Notes: generated from the letters alone by a model not told the origin. Shown: positions 1-8,365, counted from the first letter of the stretch. The stretch is DNA of 64,000 nucleotides from Streptomyces sulphureus DSM 40104 (GCF_000381025.1 NZ_KB905825.1:62001-126000), one strand, 5' to 3'. Numbers and translations are program-made.

Positions 1-468
1 CCCGCCCTCGCGCAGCGCACGGGCCTCGCCCGCTCTTCGGTCTACGAGTATTTCCGATCCCGTGCAGCAGTGGTCGAGGAGTTGTGCGCGGTCGACTTCC
101 CCGTTTGGGCGGCCGAGGTCGAGGCCGCGATGGCAGCGGAGGAGTCGCCGGAGGCGCAGCTCGCGGCCTACGTGCGCAGCCAGCTCTCGCTGGTGGCGGA
201 TCGCAGGCACCGAGCAGTGGTGGCGATCTCCGTCGGTGAGCTGGACGGGGCTGCCCGCGAGCGCATCCGAGCCGCTCATGGCGGGCTCATCGCGATGATC
301 GTCGACGCTCTCGGCCAACTGGGCCACGAGCAGCCCCGGTTGGTGGCGATGATGCTGCAAGGCGTGGTGGACGCCGCCGTGCGGAGGATCGAACTCGGTG
401 CCGCCGAGGAGCCGGAGCAGGTGGTGGAGGCGGCGGTGGGCTTCGCGCTGCGCGGCGTCGCCGGGTGA
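1..468 (+). CDS. TetR-family transcriptional regulator, 5'-truncated by window edge
   Basis: The frame is open from base 1 to the TGA at 466-468, so only the C-terminal 155 residues are present. The first residues, PALAQRTGLARSSVYEYFRS, are the second half of a TetR-type helix-turn-helix, where the recognition helix ends in the typical Y-Y/E-F. The rest is an alpha-helical ligand-binding and dimerisation region with no motif that identifies the effector. The gene faces the M23 peptidase gene and the two coding frames overlap at their 3' ends. The target is unknown. Family assignment is secure from the helix-turn-helix end; the start lies outside the window. Confidence 0.85.
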   Translation, partial: PALAQRTGLARSSVYEYFRSRAAVVEELCAVDFPVWAAEVEAAMAAEESPEAQLAAYVRSQLSLVADRRHRAVVAISVGELDGAARERIRAAHGGLIAMIVDALGQLGHEQPRLVAMMLQGVVDAAVRRIELGAAEEPEQVVEAAVGFALRGVAG

Positions 469-1298
469 GGGCGCGCTCCGCAGCGGTCCGCCCGGCGTAC
501 CGGACCTGAATACGAGACAGGGCGCGGGACTCCGTAGATCGGTAGGAGCCGGGCCCGGCCGCCGAGCATCCCCGGCGGGAGCAGCGAGAGCGGGTCGAGG
601 TACCGGTCTCCCCGCAGCAGGCCCCAGTGCAGGCATCCTCCGCGGCAGCGGTGATGCGGAGTGGGTGCCGCTGCTGTCGTCGTCGCCACGGTCTCCCCGG
701 CGCGGACGACGGCTCCGCTCCGCACCCTCGGGCGGACCGACTGGTAGGTGACGCGCAGCGGCGGGCTTCCGCTCTGGTGGAGAGCGATCGAGACCACACC
801 CCTGTTCGCCACCTTCCCGACGAAGACGACCTTGCCCGGCGCCGCGGCCACCACCGGCCGCCCGCTGCCGACCGTGAGATCCACGCCTCGGTGGCCGGCG
901 GCCCAGGGGCGGGGCGGCCGCTCCCAGCCTCGGGCCACGAGCGGACGCCTCCCCGGCTCGCTCCCCGCGACCGGCCAGGCCCGACGGCCGGCCGGACCGC
1001 ATCCCCGTCCGGGCAGGGCCCCTCCCCGGCAGACGCCTTCCGGCGGCGCGAACCCGAACGGGGAAGGTGGACCCGCGCCCGGCTGCGCGGGAGGGAGAGT
1101 GCCGAGCGCGGGAGTGTGAGAGGGCGCGGGCGGGGTGACGGCTGTTCCTGGCGGCGAGGGAGCAGCTTCCGCGAGACCCGCCAGGAGGGACGCCGCCGTC
1201 AGCAGCACGAGGACGGCGAGCGCCATGACGGACGGGCGCCACCTGCTGCTTCGGCGGAGGCGGTGACCGGAAACCGGCGGAGCAGCAGCGAGATCCAC
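276..1298 (-). CDS. M23 (LytM) family metallopeptidase, secreted or membrane-anchored
   Basis: Peptidoglycan endopeptidase of the M23/LytM type. With the GTG start at 1298, a basic stretch (RLRRSSRWR) precedes a hydrophobic signal segment (residues 25-43) ending near AEA, then a Pro-rich linker, then the M23 domain. Zinc ligands are His136 and Asp140 in GHRGVDL and His224 in CLHWGL; the last motif has Leu where many relatives have His, as is common in streptomycete members. GTG 1298 was chosen for GAGGAG 13 bases upstream; ATG 1226 and ATG 1475 remain possible. The family-like part ends about residue 260 (LLPIYGVP). The frame then runs on about 64 residues antisense to the TetR gene before a stop, so the true 3' end may lie nearer 500. 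It sits just upstream of rpsB on the opposite strand. Confidence 0.75.
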   Translation of the reverse strand: MDLAAAPPVSGHRLRRSSRWRPSVMALAVLVLLTAASLLAGLAEAAPSPPGTAVTPPAPSHTPALGTLPPAQPGAGPPSPFGFAPPEGVCRGGALPGRGCGPAGRRAWPVAGSEPGRRPLVARGWERPPRPWAAGHRGVDLTVGSGRPVVAAAPGKVVFVGKVANRGVVSIALHQSGSPPLRVTYQSVRPRVRSGAVVRAGETVATTTAAAPTPHHRCRGGCLHWGLLRGDRYLDPLSLLPPGMLGGRARLLPIYGVPRPVSYSGPVRRADRCGARPHPATPRSAKPTAASTTCSGSSAAPSSILRTAASTTPCSIIATNRGCSWPSWPRASTIIAMSPP

Positions 1299-1525
1299 CG
1301 AGACGCCGGCGCTCCTCGCGCGGCGGAAGGCCGACGCCTTCGCCCAGGAGGGGACCGGACGCCGGGAAGCGTGCCCCCGTGACTCGTGGCCGAGTTCGGA
1401 ACCGACGAGGCGACGGACGGAGCCGTGGCCGGCGACGCGATGGCCGGCCCGACGGGTGCGGTGAGTGCGGTGCATGTGAAGAGGATCGCGACTTCCGCGG
1501 AAGGTCGGTGATCATGCTCAGTTTC

Positions 1526-1552
1526 TGTGGATAACCCGACAGTTGGGGATAA
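1526..1552 (-). promoter_or_regulatory. Two DnaA-box-like sequences
   Basis: TGTGGATAA at 1526-1534 is the reverse complement of TTATCCACA, the classical DnaA box. TTGGGGATAA at 1543-1552 is a one-mismatch relative in the same orientation, 17 bases on. Binding is inference from the match; the boxes are between the M23 peptidase and rpsB promoters. Confidence 0.4.
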
Positions 1553-1731
1553 CTTCGTCACCTTTGAGGGGGATCGCCGCGTCAAGGTCGAGCTGCCGCT
1601 TCCCGTGCCGTCCACGAACTCCCGCGCACGCACCGCCGAACGGCAGCCTTTCGAGGCCGCCCGCCACCGGTACCCGGCACGGCCCGACGGCAGCAGCGGA
1701 GCCGAGGGCGCAGGCGACTGCACGGTTCCCG

Positions 1732-1737
1732 TACACT
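1732..1737 (+). promoter_or_regulatory. Probable -10 box of the rpsB promoter
   Basis: TACACT fits the streptomycete vegetative -10 pattern TAnnnT. No convincing TTGACN -35 lies 17-18 bases upstream. Transcription from here would give a leader of about 180 bases before rpsB, room for the feedback structures common on ribosomal protein mRNAs. Confidence 0.35.
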
Positions 1738-1920
1738 GCTGGGGCGGCCCGGTCTGCCGGGCTGACTTCGCACGTCCCGCCACCCTCGCACGGTGGCCGC
1801 GCAACTCGGTGCCGGAGACCGCCTCTTCAGGCCGTCGACGGTGCGGCGCGACAGGGGCGTCAGGCACGCCGAGGCCGACCGGCCCCGGTGAGACAACCGA
1901 GTACCTCAAGGAGAACGGCC

Positions 1921-2820
1921 ATGGCCGTCGTCACGATGCGGGAGCTGCTGGAGAGCGGCGTCCACTTCGGGCACCAGACCCGCCGCTGGAACCCGAAGAT
2001 GAAGCGCTTCATCTTCACCGAGCGCAACGGCATCTACATCATCGACCTGCTCCAGTCGCTGTCGTACATCGACCGCGCCTACGAGTTCGTCAAGGAGACC
2101 GTCGCGCACGGCGGCTCGATCATGTTCGTCGGCACCAAGAAGCAGGCCCAGGAGGCCATCGCCGAGCAGGCCAGCCGCGTGGGCATGCCCTACGTCAACC
2201 AGCGCTGGCTCGGCGGCATGCTGACCAACTTCTCCACCGTCTACAAGCGCCTCCAGCGTCTCAAGGAGCTGGAGGAGATCGACTTCGACGACGTCGCGGC
2301 CTCCGGCCTCACCAAGAAGGAGCTGCTCGTCCTCTCGCGCGAGAAGGCGAAGCTGGAGAAGACCCTCGGTGGTATCCGTGAGATGCAGAAGGTGCCGAGC
2401 GCCGTCTGGATCGTGGACACCAAGAAGGAGCACATCGCGGTCGGCGAGGCCCGCAAGCTCAACATCCCGGTCGTCGCGATCCTCGACACCAACTGCGACC
2501 CGGACGAGGTCGACTACAAGATCCCGGGCAACGACGACGCGATCCGCTCCGTCACGCTGCTCACCCGCGTCATCGCGGACGCCGCGGCGGAGGGCCTGAT
2601 CGCGCGCTCCTCCGGCGGCTCCAGCGAGGGCAAGGGCGAGAAGGCCGCGGGCGAGCCGCTCGCCGAGTGGGAGCGCGAGCTCCTCGACGGCGACAAGGCC
2701 GAGACGAAGGACGCCGAGGAGGCCGCGGAGTCCGAGGTGCAGTCCTCGCCCGAGACCGAGCAGGCAGCCGAGGCCGAGCAGGCCGAGGTGCCCTCGGCAG
2801 AGCAGGCCGGACAGGCCTGA
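1921..2820 (+). CDS. rpsB: 30S ribosomal protein S2
   Basis: Ribosomal protein S2, bound on the back of the 30S head-body junction. The ATG at 1921 follows AAGGAG by 7 bases and begins MAVVTMRELLESGVHFGHQT, the standard S2 N-terminus. Family blocks follow: NGIYIIDLLQSL (about residue 37), NQRWLGGMLTN (about 94), and the S2 signature around PSAVWIVDTKKEHIAVGEA with DTNCDPDEVDYKIPGNDDAIRS. At 299 residues it is longer than the E. coli protein because of an acidic Glu/Ala-rich tail of about 60 residues, usual in streptomycetes. tsf follows 165 bases downstream, beyond a strong hairpin. Confidence 0.98.
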   Translation: MAVVTMRELLESGVHFGHQTRRWNPKMKRFIFTERNGIYIIDLLQSLSYIDRAYEFVKETVAHGGSIMFVGTKKQAQEAIAEQASRVGMPYVNQRWLGGMLTNFSTVYKRLQRLKELEEIDFDDVAASGLTKKELLVLSREKAKLEKTLGGIREMQKVPSAVWIVDTKKEHIAVGEARKLNIPVVAILDTNCDPDEVDYKIPGNDDAIRSVTLLTRVIADAAAEGLIARSSGGSSEGKGEKAAGEPLAEWERELLDGDKAETKDAEEAAESEVQSSPETEQAAEAEQAEVPSAEQAGQA

Positions 2821-2856
2821 CCAAGGCACTCGGCGCCCGCTCAGGGCCGGTTCCAC

Positions 2857-2891
2857 CGCGGTACGGCGGGGGGTAGCCCCGCCGTACCGCG
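2857..2891 (+). terminator. Hairpin between rpsB and tsf
   Basis: A 15-bp perfect inverted repeat (2857-2871 with 2877-2891) around a 5-base loop, 36 bases after the rpsB stop. There is no T run, as is common for actinobacterial terminators. It could partly terminate transcription or serve as an RNA processing site that sets the S2 to EF-Ts ratio. Confidence 0.7.
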
Positions 2892-2985
2892 CGCGTGGAG
2901 CAGCGGCCGGCACGGCGGAACGCGGTAGTGCGTCGCCGCCGGCCGCATCATCCTCATCGACTTTCCGGGAAGAGAATCACAGACC

Positions 2986-3822
2986 ATGGCGAACTACTCC
3001 GCCGCTGACGTCAAGAAGCTCCGCGAGCTCACCGGCGCCGGCATGATGGACTGCAAGAAGGCGCTCGACGAGGCCGAGGGCGACGTGGAGAAGGCCGTCG
3101 AGGTCCTCCGCGTCAAGGGCCAGAAGGGCGTGGCCAAGCGCGAGAGCCGCTCCGCGGAGAACGGCGCCGTCGTGGCGCTGGTCGCTGACGACAAGAGCAC
3201 CGGCGTCCTCGTCGAGCTGAAGTGCGAGACGGACTTCGTCGCGAAGGGCGACAAGTTCCTCGCCGCCGCCAACGCGCTCGCCGAGCACGTCGCCGCGACG
3301 AGCCCCGCCGACATCGACGCGCTGCTCGGTTCGGAGATCGAGCCGGGCAAGACCGTCCAGGCGTACGTCGACGAGGCCAACGCCAACCTCGGTGAGAAGA
3401 TCGTCCTCGACCGCTTCGCGCAGTTCTCCGGCGCCTACGTCGCCCACTACCTGCACCGCACCGACCCGGACCTGCCCCCGCAGGTCGGCGTGCTCCTGGA
3501 GCTGGACAAGGCGGACGCCGAGACCGGCAAGGACGTGGCGCAGCACATCGCTGCCTTCGGGCCGAAGTACCTCTCCCGCGAGGAGGTCCCGGAGGAGACC
3601 GTCGCCAGTGAGCGGCGCATCGCCGAAGAGACCGCACGCGAGGAGGGCAAGCCCGAGCAGGCCCTGCCGAAGATCGTCGAGGGGCGCGTCACGGGCTTCT
3701 TCAAGGAGAACGTCCTCCTCGACCAGCCCTTCGCCAAGGACAACAAGAAGTCGGTGGAGAAGGTGCTGGACGAGGCCGGAGTCGGCGTGAAGCACTTCGC
3801 ACGCTTCCGGGTCGGTGCCTGA
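2986..3822 (+). CDS. tsf: Elongation factor Ts
   Basis: Guanine nucleotide exchange factor for EF-Tu. The ATG at 2986 follows a GGGAAGAG-type ribosome binding site. The N-terminal UBA-like domain is clear (MANYSAADVKKLRELTGAGM, then DCKKALDEAEGDVEKAVEVLR), followed by the signature KCETDFVAKG (about residue 77) and the C-terminal dimerisation repeats. At 278 residues it is normal for actinobacteria. It lies downstream of rpsB, the near-universal partner, and upstream of a long hairpin preceding pyrH. Confidence 0.98.
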   Translation: MANYSAADVKKLRELTGAGMMDCKKALDEAEGDVEKAVEVLRVKGQKGVAKRESRSAENGAVVALVADDKSTGVLVELKCETDFVAKGDKFLAAANALAEHVAATSPADIDALLGSEIEPGKTVQAYVDEANANLGEKIVLDRFAQFSGAYVAHYLHRTDPDLPPQVGVLLELDKADAETGKDVAQHIAAFGPKYLSREEVPEETVASERRIAEETAREEGKPEQALPKIVEGRVTGFFKENVLLDQPFAKDNKKSVEKVLDEAGVGVKHFARFRVGA

Positions 3823-3900
3823 CACCTCCGTACACCGCACGCCGGGTGAGGAACGTGACCCGGCTCGGGCCCGGTAGGGTCCGGCACAGGCAGTTGTGAC

Positions 3901-3956
3901 GAGGAGGCCATTGCCGCAGCGAGAACCGCGAGGGTTCACTCGGCAGTGGCCTCCTC
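3901..3956 (+). promoter_or_regulatory. Long hairpin in the pyrH leader
   Basis: GAGGAGGCCATTGCCG (3901-3916) pairs with CGGCAGTGGCCTCCTC (3941-3956): 16 bp with one G-U pair. Inside the 24-base loop a smaller hairpin (GAACC 3923-3927 with GGTTC 3933-3937) can form. The outer stem ends 12 bases before the GAGGAGAG ribosome binding site of pyrH. It could be a terminator for tsf or a regulated attenuator; the sequence alone does not decide. Confidence 0.65.
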
Positions 3957-3979
3957 GGTATGTGCACGAGGAGAGATCC

Positions 3980-4732
3980 ATGAGCAAGGACAACGGCAAC
4001 GACAGCGAGGGCCGAAGGCGCTTCCTGCTGAAGCTCTCCGGGGAGGCGTTCGCCGGTGGCGGCGGGCTCGGCGTCGACCCCGACATCGTGCACAAGATGG
4101 CCCGGGAGATCGCCTCGGTCGTCCGGGACGGGGCCGAGATCGCCGTGGTGATCGGAGGCGGCAACTTCTTCCGCGGCGCCGAACTCCAGCAGCGCGGCAT
4201 GGACAGGGCGCGCTCCGACTACATGGGCATGCTCGGCACGGTGATGAACTGCCTGGCCCTCCAGGACTTCCTGGAGAAGGAGGGCATCGACTCCCGCGTG
4301 CAGACGGCCATCACCATGGGCCAGGTCGCCGAGCCGTACATCCCGCTGCGTGCCATCCGCCACCTGGAGAAGGGGCGGGTCGTCATCTTCGGGGCCGGCA
4401 TGGGGATGCCGTACTTCTCGACGGACACCACCGCGGCGCAGCGCGCGCTGGAGATCAACGCCGAGCTGATGCTGATGGGCAAGAACGGCGTCGACGGCGT
4501 CTACGACGCGGACCCGGCGAAGAACCCGTCCGCGGCGAGGTACGACTCGCTGGAGTACGCCGAGGTGATCACGCGCGACCTCAAGGTGGCGGACATGACG
4601 GCGATCACCCTCTGCCGTGACAACGAACTGCCAATTCTGGTCTTCGAGTTGTTGGCGGAAGGCAACATCGGGCGGGCCGTCAAGGGTGAGAAGATCGGCA
4701 CCCTGGTGAGCAACCAGGGCATCAGGGCCTGA
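3980..4732 (+). CDS. pyrH: UMP kinase
   Basis: Phosphorylates UMP to UDP in pyrimidine nucleotide synthesis; bacterial hexameric enzyme of the amino-acid kinase fold. The ATG at 3980 was chosen because GAGGAGAG lies just upstream; the frame is open further but without coding character. Motifs: LLKLSGEAFAG (nucleotide-binding N-terminus), VIGGGNFFRGAEL (about residue 55), and NGVDGVYDADPAKNPSAARY (about 170), the typical UMP kinase block. The 250-residue length is normal. It is third in the rpsB-tsf-pyrH-frr order seen in most bacteria. Confidence 0.97.
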   Translation: MSKDNGNDSEGRRRFLLKLSGEAFAGGGGLGVDPDIVHKMAREIASVVRDGAEIAVVIGGGNFFRGAELQQRGMDRARSDYMGMLGTVMNCLALQDFLEKEGIDSRVQTAITMGQVAEPYIPLRAIRHLEKGRVVIFGAGMGMPYFSTDTTAAQRALEINAELMLMGKNGVDGVYDADPAKNPSAARYDSLEYAEVITRDLKVADMTAITLCRDNELPILVFELLAEGNIGRAVKGEKIGTLVSNQGIRA

Positions 4733-4922
4733 CGCCCCCTCACATGCGTACCGAAGAGTGGTGCGCAGCGGCGGGGTGTCGGGCAAAACCGTGGCGTACG
4801 AACGGCACGGTACGGGGATGGACAACGGCCTGCCGGTCGGACACCGTGCAGGAATCAGGGCACTGCCGCGCCCGGGGACCCGGACCGGCGGTCAGGCTCA
4901 TTCATCGAACCAGGAGCACGTG

Positions 4923-5480
4923 GTGATCGAAGAGACCCTCCTCGAGGCCGAGGAGAAGATGGAGAAGGCGGTCGTGGTCGCCAAGGAGGACTTCGCCGCG
5001 ATCCGCACCGGCCGTGCGCACCCGGCGATGTTCAACAAGATCGTGGCCGAGTACTACGGCACACTCACGCCCATCAACCAGCTCGCGTCCTTCTCGGTGC
5101 CCGAACCGCGTATGGCCGTCGTCACCCCGTTCGACAAGAGCGCGCTGCGCAACATCGAGCAGGCGATCCGGGACTCCGACCTCGGCGTGAACCCGTCCAA
5201 CGACGGCCACCTCATCCGCGTCGTCTTCCCCGACCTCACCGAGGAGCGGCGACGCGAGTTCATCAAGGTCGCCAAGGCGAAGGGCGAGGACGCGAAGATC
5301 TCGATCCGGAGCATCCGCCGCAAGGCCAAGGAGACGCTCGACAAGGCGGTCAAGGACGGCGAGGTCGGCGAGGACGAGGGCAGGCGCGGCGAGAAGGAGC
5401 TCGACGACACGACGTCCAAGCATGTGGCGCAGATCGACGAGCTGCTGAAGAACAAGGAAGCCGAGCTGCTCGAAGTCTGA
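4923..5480 (+). CDS. frr: Ribosome recycling factor
   Basis: Releases mRNA and tRNA from post-termination ribosomes with EF-G. The GTG at 4923 gives VIEETLLEAEEKMEKAV, the normal start, with AGGAG 7 bases upstream; the open frame further upstream is not family-like. It is 185 residues, the standard length. Conserved blocks: IRTGRAHPAMFNKIVAEYYG, TPINQLASFSVPEPRM, and the C-terminal helix RRKAKETLDKAVKDGEVGEDEGRRGEK segment including the usual D-E-G-R-R motif. A 190-base gap separates it from pyrH. Confidence 0.97.
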   Translation: MIEETLLEAEEKMEKAVVVAKEDFAAIRTGRAHPAMFNKIVAEYYGTLTPINQLASFSVPEPRMAVVTPFDKSALRNIEQAIRDSDLGVNPSNDGHLIRVVFPDLTEERRREFIKVAKAKGEDAKISIRSIRRKAKETLDKAVKDGEVGEDEGRRGEKELDDTTSKHVAQIDELLKNKEAELLEV

Positions 5481-5511
5481 GCTCCACGTCCGAGGTCGAA
5501 GGCTGCAATCA

Positions 5512-6750
5512 GTGAACGAACCATCCTGGGGAGCGCCGTCTCCGAACGCCGGCCCGTCCGGAGCCGCGGGGCCGTACGCCCCCGGCGTGGGCGGCGGTGC
5601 GGCCGAGCCTCGGCACGCTGTGGCGCCCGAGGTGCGCGGGGACGAACTCGCCGAGACCCGACCCACCCCCGCGGTGTCACCGCAGGGCTCCCTCGAGGAG
5701 GACGGGTCCCGGCACGACCGTCCGGAGCCCGGCGGCACCGCTCCCGGGACGCCGTCCGAGGGCGCACCGGAGTCCGCGACACCGCACGCGCCTCCGCATA
5801 CGCCGGGCGCCTCCCCGCGTCCGGCGGACGCCCCGTCGGCCGGAGCCTCCGCCCCGACGGGCAGCACGGCGGCCGGCGGACGGGCCGGCTCCGTGGAGGA
5901 GAGCGCGACGTCCGAGAGTGCACCGGCGCCGAAAAAGCGCGCGGGCAGGGACCTCGGAGCGGCGATAGGGGTCGGGGTCACCCTCGGTGCGGTGGTGGTC
6001 GCCTCACTCCTGCTCTTCAAGCCGGTCTTCGTCGGCGTGATCGTCGTCGCCGTGGTCGTCGGCCTCTGGGAGTTGACCTCTCGGCTGAAGGAACGCAAGG
6101 ACATCCGGGCGCCGTTGGTCCCGCTCGCCGTGGGCGGGGCCGCGATGGTCGTCGTCGGGTACGTGTGGGGCGCCGAGGCATCCTGGGTGGCGATGGGGCT
6201 CACTGCCCTCGCGGTCCTCGGCTGGCGGATGACGGACTCGCCCACCGAGTACCTGCGGGACGTCACGGCCGGCGTCTTCGCCGCGTTCTACGTCCCCTTC
6301 CTCGCCTCGTTCGTGGCCCTGATGCTGGTGCCGGAGGACGGTGCCTGGCGGGTGCTCGTCTTCCTGCTGCTCACGGTGGTCGCCGACACCGGTGCGTACG
6401 CGGTGGGTTGGTGGTTCGGCAAGCACAAGCTCGCCCCCAGGATCAGCCCCGGCAAGACACGTGAGGGGCTCGTAGGCGCCATCGCGTTCGCCATGGCGGC
6501 GGGAGCGCTCTGCCTCCAGTTCCTCATCGACGGCGGTACATGGTGGCAGGGGCTGCTGTTGGGCCTTGCGGTCGCGGTGACGGCGACCCTCGGCGACCTG
6601 GGCGAGTCCATGATCAAGCGGGACCTCGGCATCAAGGACATGGGCAGCCTCCTCCCGGGCCACGGGGGCATCATGGACCGACTCGACTCGCTCCTCCCGA
6701 CGGCTCCCGTCGTCTGGCTCCTCTTCGCGGCGTTCGTCGGCACGAGCTGA
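5512..6750 (+). CDS. cdsA: Phosphatidate cytidylyltransferase
   Basis: Makes CDP-diacylglycerol from phosphatidic acid and CTP, the branch point of phospholipid synthesis, in the cytoplasmic membrane. The family signature lies at residues 361-394: GDLGESMIKRDLGIKDM followed by PGHGGIMDRLDS, with the catalytic acidic and basic residues. Several hydrophobic segments run from residue 145 to 360. The first 140 residues are a Pro/Ala/Ser/Gly-rich disordered extension absent from the E. coli enzyme but common in streptomycetes. The GTG start at 5512 follows GAAGG, 31 bases after frr. Confidence 0.95.
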   Translation: MNEPSWGAPSPNAGPSGAAGPYAPGVGGGAAEPRHAVAPEVRGDELAETRPTPAVSPQGSLEEDGSRHDRPEPGGTAPGTPSEGAPESATPHAPPHTPGASPRPADAPSAGASAPTGSTAAGGRAGSVEESATSESAPAPKKRAGRDLGAAIGVGVTLGAVVVASLLLFKPVFVGVIVVAVVVGLWELTSRLKERKDIRAPLVPLAVGGAAMVVVGYVWGAEASWVAMGLTALAVLGWRMTDSPTEYLRDVTAGVFAAFYVPFLASFVALMLVPEDGAWRVLVFLLLTVVADTGAYAVGWWFGKHKLAPRISPGKTREGLVGAIAFAMAAGALCLQFLIDGGTWWQGLLLGLAVAVTATLGDLGESMIKRDLGIKDMGSLLPGHGGIMDRLDSLLPTAPVVWLLFAAFVGTS

Positions 6751-6751
6751 G

Positions 6752-6768
6752 CTCGCGCCGTGCGCGAG
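6752..6768 (+). terminator. Short hairpin after cdsA
   Basis: CTCGCGC-CGT-GCGCGAG begins two bases after the cdsA stop. A second weak repeat (TCCCCT/AGGGGA, about 6772-6791) ending in CTTT follows. Together they may end the rpsB-cdsA transcription unit. Confidence 0.4.
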
Positions 6769-6972
6769 AACTCCCCTGTGGGCGGAGGGGACTTTCTTGC
6801 GCCTCGTCGAGCCCGGGCGGACGGGCCGTTGCGCACCGGCGGCACCCGGCGGCCGGCGGCCCCGCCGGCACTGCCGCCGACTTCCGTCTGCGCGAGGGAA
6901 GTCGAGCACGCCGGTACGGTCCGCTGCCGCCGGCACGGACTTCCCGACGGGCGCCCGCTCGCCCGTACCGAG

Positions 6973-7536
6973 TCAAAGGGTGCGCAGGCCCCGATCGGCG
7001 AAGGCGATCAGCCACTCGAAGCTCTCGTCGATGTCGGCGCTCCACTGGAAGCCGTTGGCCCCCTGCAAGGTGGCGAAGCCGTGGCAGAGGCTGCGGAGCA
7101 TGCGCAGCGCGTGGTCGACGTCGGATACGTCCAGGTGGTAGCCGCGCAGGACCGCCGTGAACGTGTCGAGCAGCCGCCGACTCCCCAGGGCCATCGGATC
7201 GTTCGGCCCTGACGGTTCCACGCCGAGCGTCGCGGCGTACCGTCCGGGGTGTTCCAAAACGAAGGTACGAAAGGCGCGCGCCGCAGCAGCCAGGGCGTCC
7301 CGGCCCGCGTACCCCTGCACAGCGGTGCCGATGGCGTCGGCGAGCTCGCTCAGCGCCAGCGTCGCGATACGCCGGTTGAGATCGTCCTGGCCGCCGACGT
7401 GTTTGTAGAGGGAAGGGGTACGCACGCCCACCCGTTCCGCGAGCGACCCCATCGTCAGGTTGGCGAGCCCCACCTCGTCGGCGAGGGCGGCACCGGTTGC
7501 GACCACCGTCGCTCGGTCCAGGCCGGCCCTAGGCAC
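6973..7536 (-). CDS. TetR-family transcriptional regulator
   Basis: 187 residues. The N-terminus has a TetR helix-turn-helix: LTMGSLAERVGVRTPSLYKH (residues 27-46), with Ser-Leu-Tyr-Lys-His in the recognition helix. The C-terminal part resembles the TetR_C_33/WHG class, with conserved LRSLCHGFATLQ near residue 150. The GTG start at 7536 overlaps the last 8 bases of the upstream hydrolase gene, so the two are translationally coupled. The AT-rich palindromes upstream of the hydrolase are its likely operator, giving autoregulation of the pair. Confidence 0.9.
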   Translation of the reverse strand: MPRAGLDRATVVATGAALADEVGLANLTMGSLAERVGVRTPSLYKHVGGQDDLNRRIATLALSELADAIGTAVQGYAGRDALAAAARAFRTFVLEHPGRYAATLGVEPSGPNDPMALGSRRLLDTFTAVLRGYHLDVSDVDHALRMLRSLCHGFATLQGANGFQWSADIDESFEWLIAFADRGLRTL

Positions 7537-8365
7537 GAACTGCCTCCGATCCGAAGAAGGCGAGCAGGAGTGAAGCCACCTCGTCGGGGAACTGGTCGTG
7601 GGGGTAGTGCCCGGCGCCCTCGATCATCTCGAGCCGACCGAGGCCGGACGGCAGGGACGCGATGATCGCCGAGCCTTCGGCCTGCGGGTCGGCCCAATCG
7701 GGGTCGAGCGTGCCCATGATCACCAGGACCGGGCACTCGACGTTGCCGAGCTGCTCGCCGGCGTCGGCCGGTGCGCTGCGGGCCATGCCGCGAAACGCTT
7801 TCTTCCGGCCGGGCTCGCGCATCAGGGAGTCGATGCGGTCGAGCCGCTCGTCCCAGTCGGCGGGCTTCGTGTCGGGGTAGGCCACGTCGAGGTACGAGCG
7901 CCAGAGCCGCACGCTGCCGAGCACGCCCGCACCGAGCAGCCGCATCATGCCCTGCCGTACGCGCTTCACTCGGAGGTCGCCGAAGCCGATCGACTGCTTG
8001 CGGGTGAAGGGCGCCAGCTCGACAACTGCGGTGACCAGCGCGGGTTCCTGCGCCGCTGCGATGGTGGCGGCGCCGCCGGAGATCGAGTGACCGACGAGCA
8101 GGGCCGGGCCGCCCAGGTGACGGATGACGGCGAGGAGGTCGCCCGCGAGGGCGGTGCGGCTCCAGGCAGGCCAGTCGACGCCGGACTCACCGCTGCCCCG
8201 CATGTCGAGGGCGGCGACCCGGTACCCCGCCGCCACCAGCGACGGGATCACAGCGCGGTAGGCGTCGCGGCTGTCGCCCATGCCGTGGGCGAGGACGACG
8301 AGCGGTCCTGAGCCGGTCACCTCGTAAGCGAGGGTGCTGCCGTCGACGGCGAGGTACTCGGTCAT
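7529..8365 (-). CDS. Alpha/beta hydrolase
   Basis: 278 residues, alpha/beta-hydrolase fold. Visible elements: the oxyanion region LAHGMGDSRDAYR (about residue 26), nucleophile elbow GHSISGG with Ser about residue 94, acid in MGTLDPDWAD (about 220), and His in GAGHYPHDQ (about 254). No signal peptide. The substrate cannot be read from sequence; epoxide hydrolases, esterases and haloperoxidase-like enzymes share this pattern. It is the first gene of a two-gene operon with the TetR regulator, preceded by AT-rich inverted repeats. Confidence 0.88.
   Translation of the reverse strand: MTEYLAVDGSTLAYEVTGSGPLVVLAHGMGDSRDAYRAVIPSLVAAGYRVAALDMRGSGESGVDWPAWSRTALAGDLLAVIRHLGGPALLVGHSISGGAATIAAAQEPALVTAVVELAPFTRKQSIGFGDLRVKRVRQGMMRLLGAGVLGSVRLWRSYLDVAYPDTKPADWDERLDRIDSLMREPGRKKAFRGMARSAPADAGEQLGNVECPVLVIMGTLDPDWADPQAEGSAIIASLPSGLGRLEMIEGAGHYPHDQFPDEVASLLLAFFGSEAVRA

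Larger units (their letters stand above)
1299..1920. other. Intergenic region between M23 peptidase and rpsB
   Basis: About 620 bp between the divergent peptidase and rpsB genes, or 445 bp if the peptidase starts at 1475. It holds two DnaA-box-like sequences (1526-1552), a probable rpsB promoter -10 box near 1732, and a leader of roughly 180 bases before the rpsB start. Open frames through it in the rpsB phase lack a start with a ribosome binding site and I do not regard them as coding. Confidence 0.5.

Noticed and set aside
1543..1920. In-frame upstream extension of rpsB
   Set aside because: Open but not S2-like, and AAGGAG sits directly before the ATG at 1921.
1906..2913. A 335-codon minus-strand frame over rpsB
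   Set aside because: Exact antisense of rpsB with the usual Leu/Asp/Val/Gly composition of high-GC shadows.
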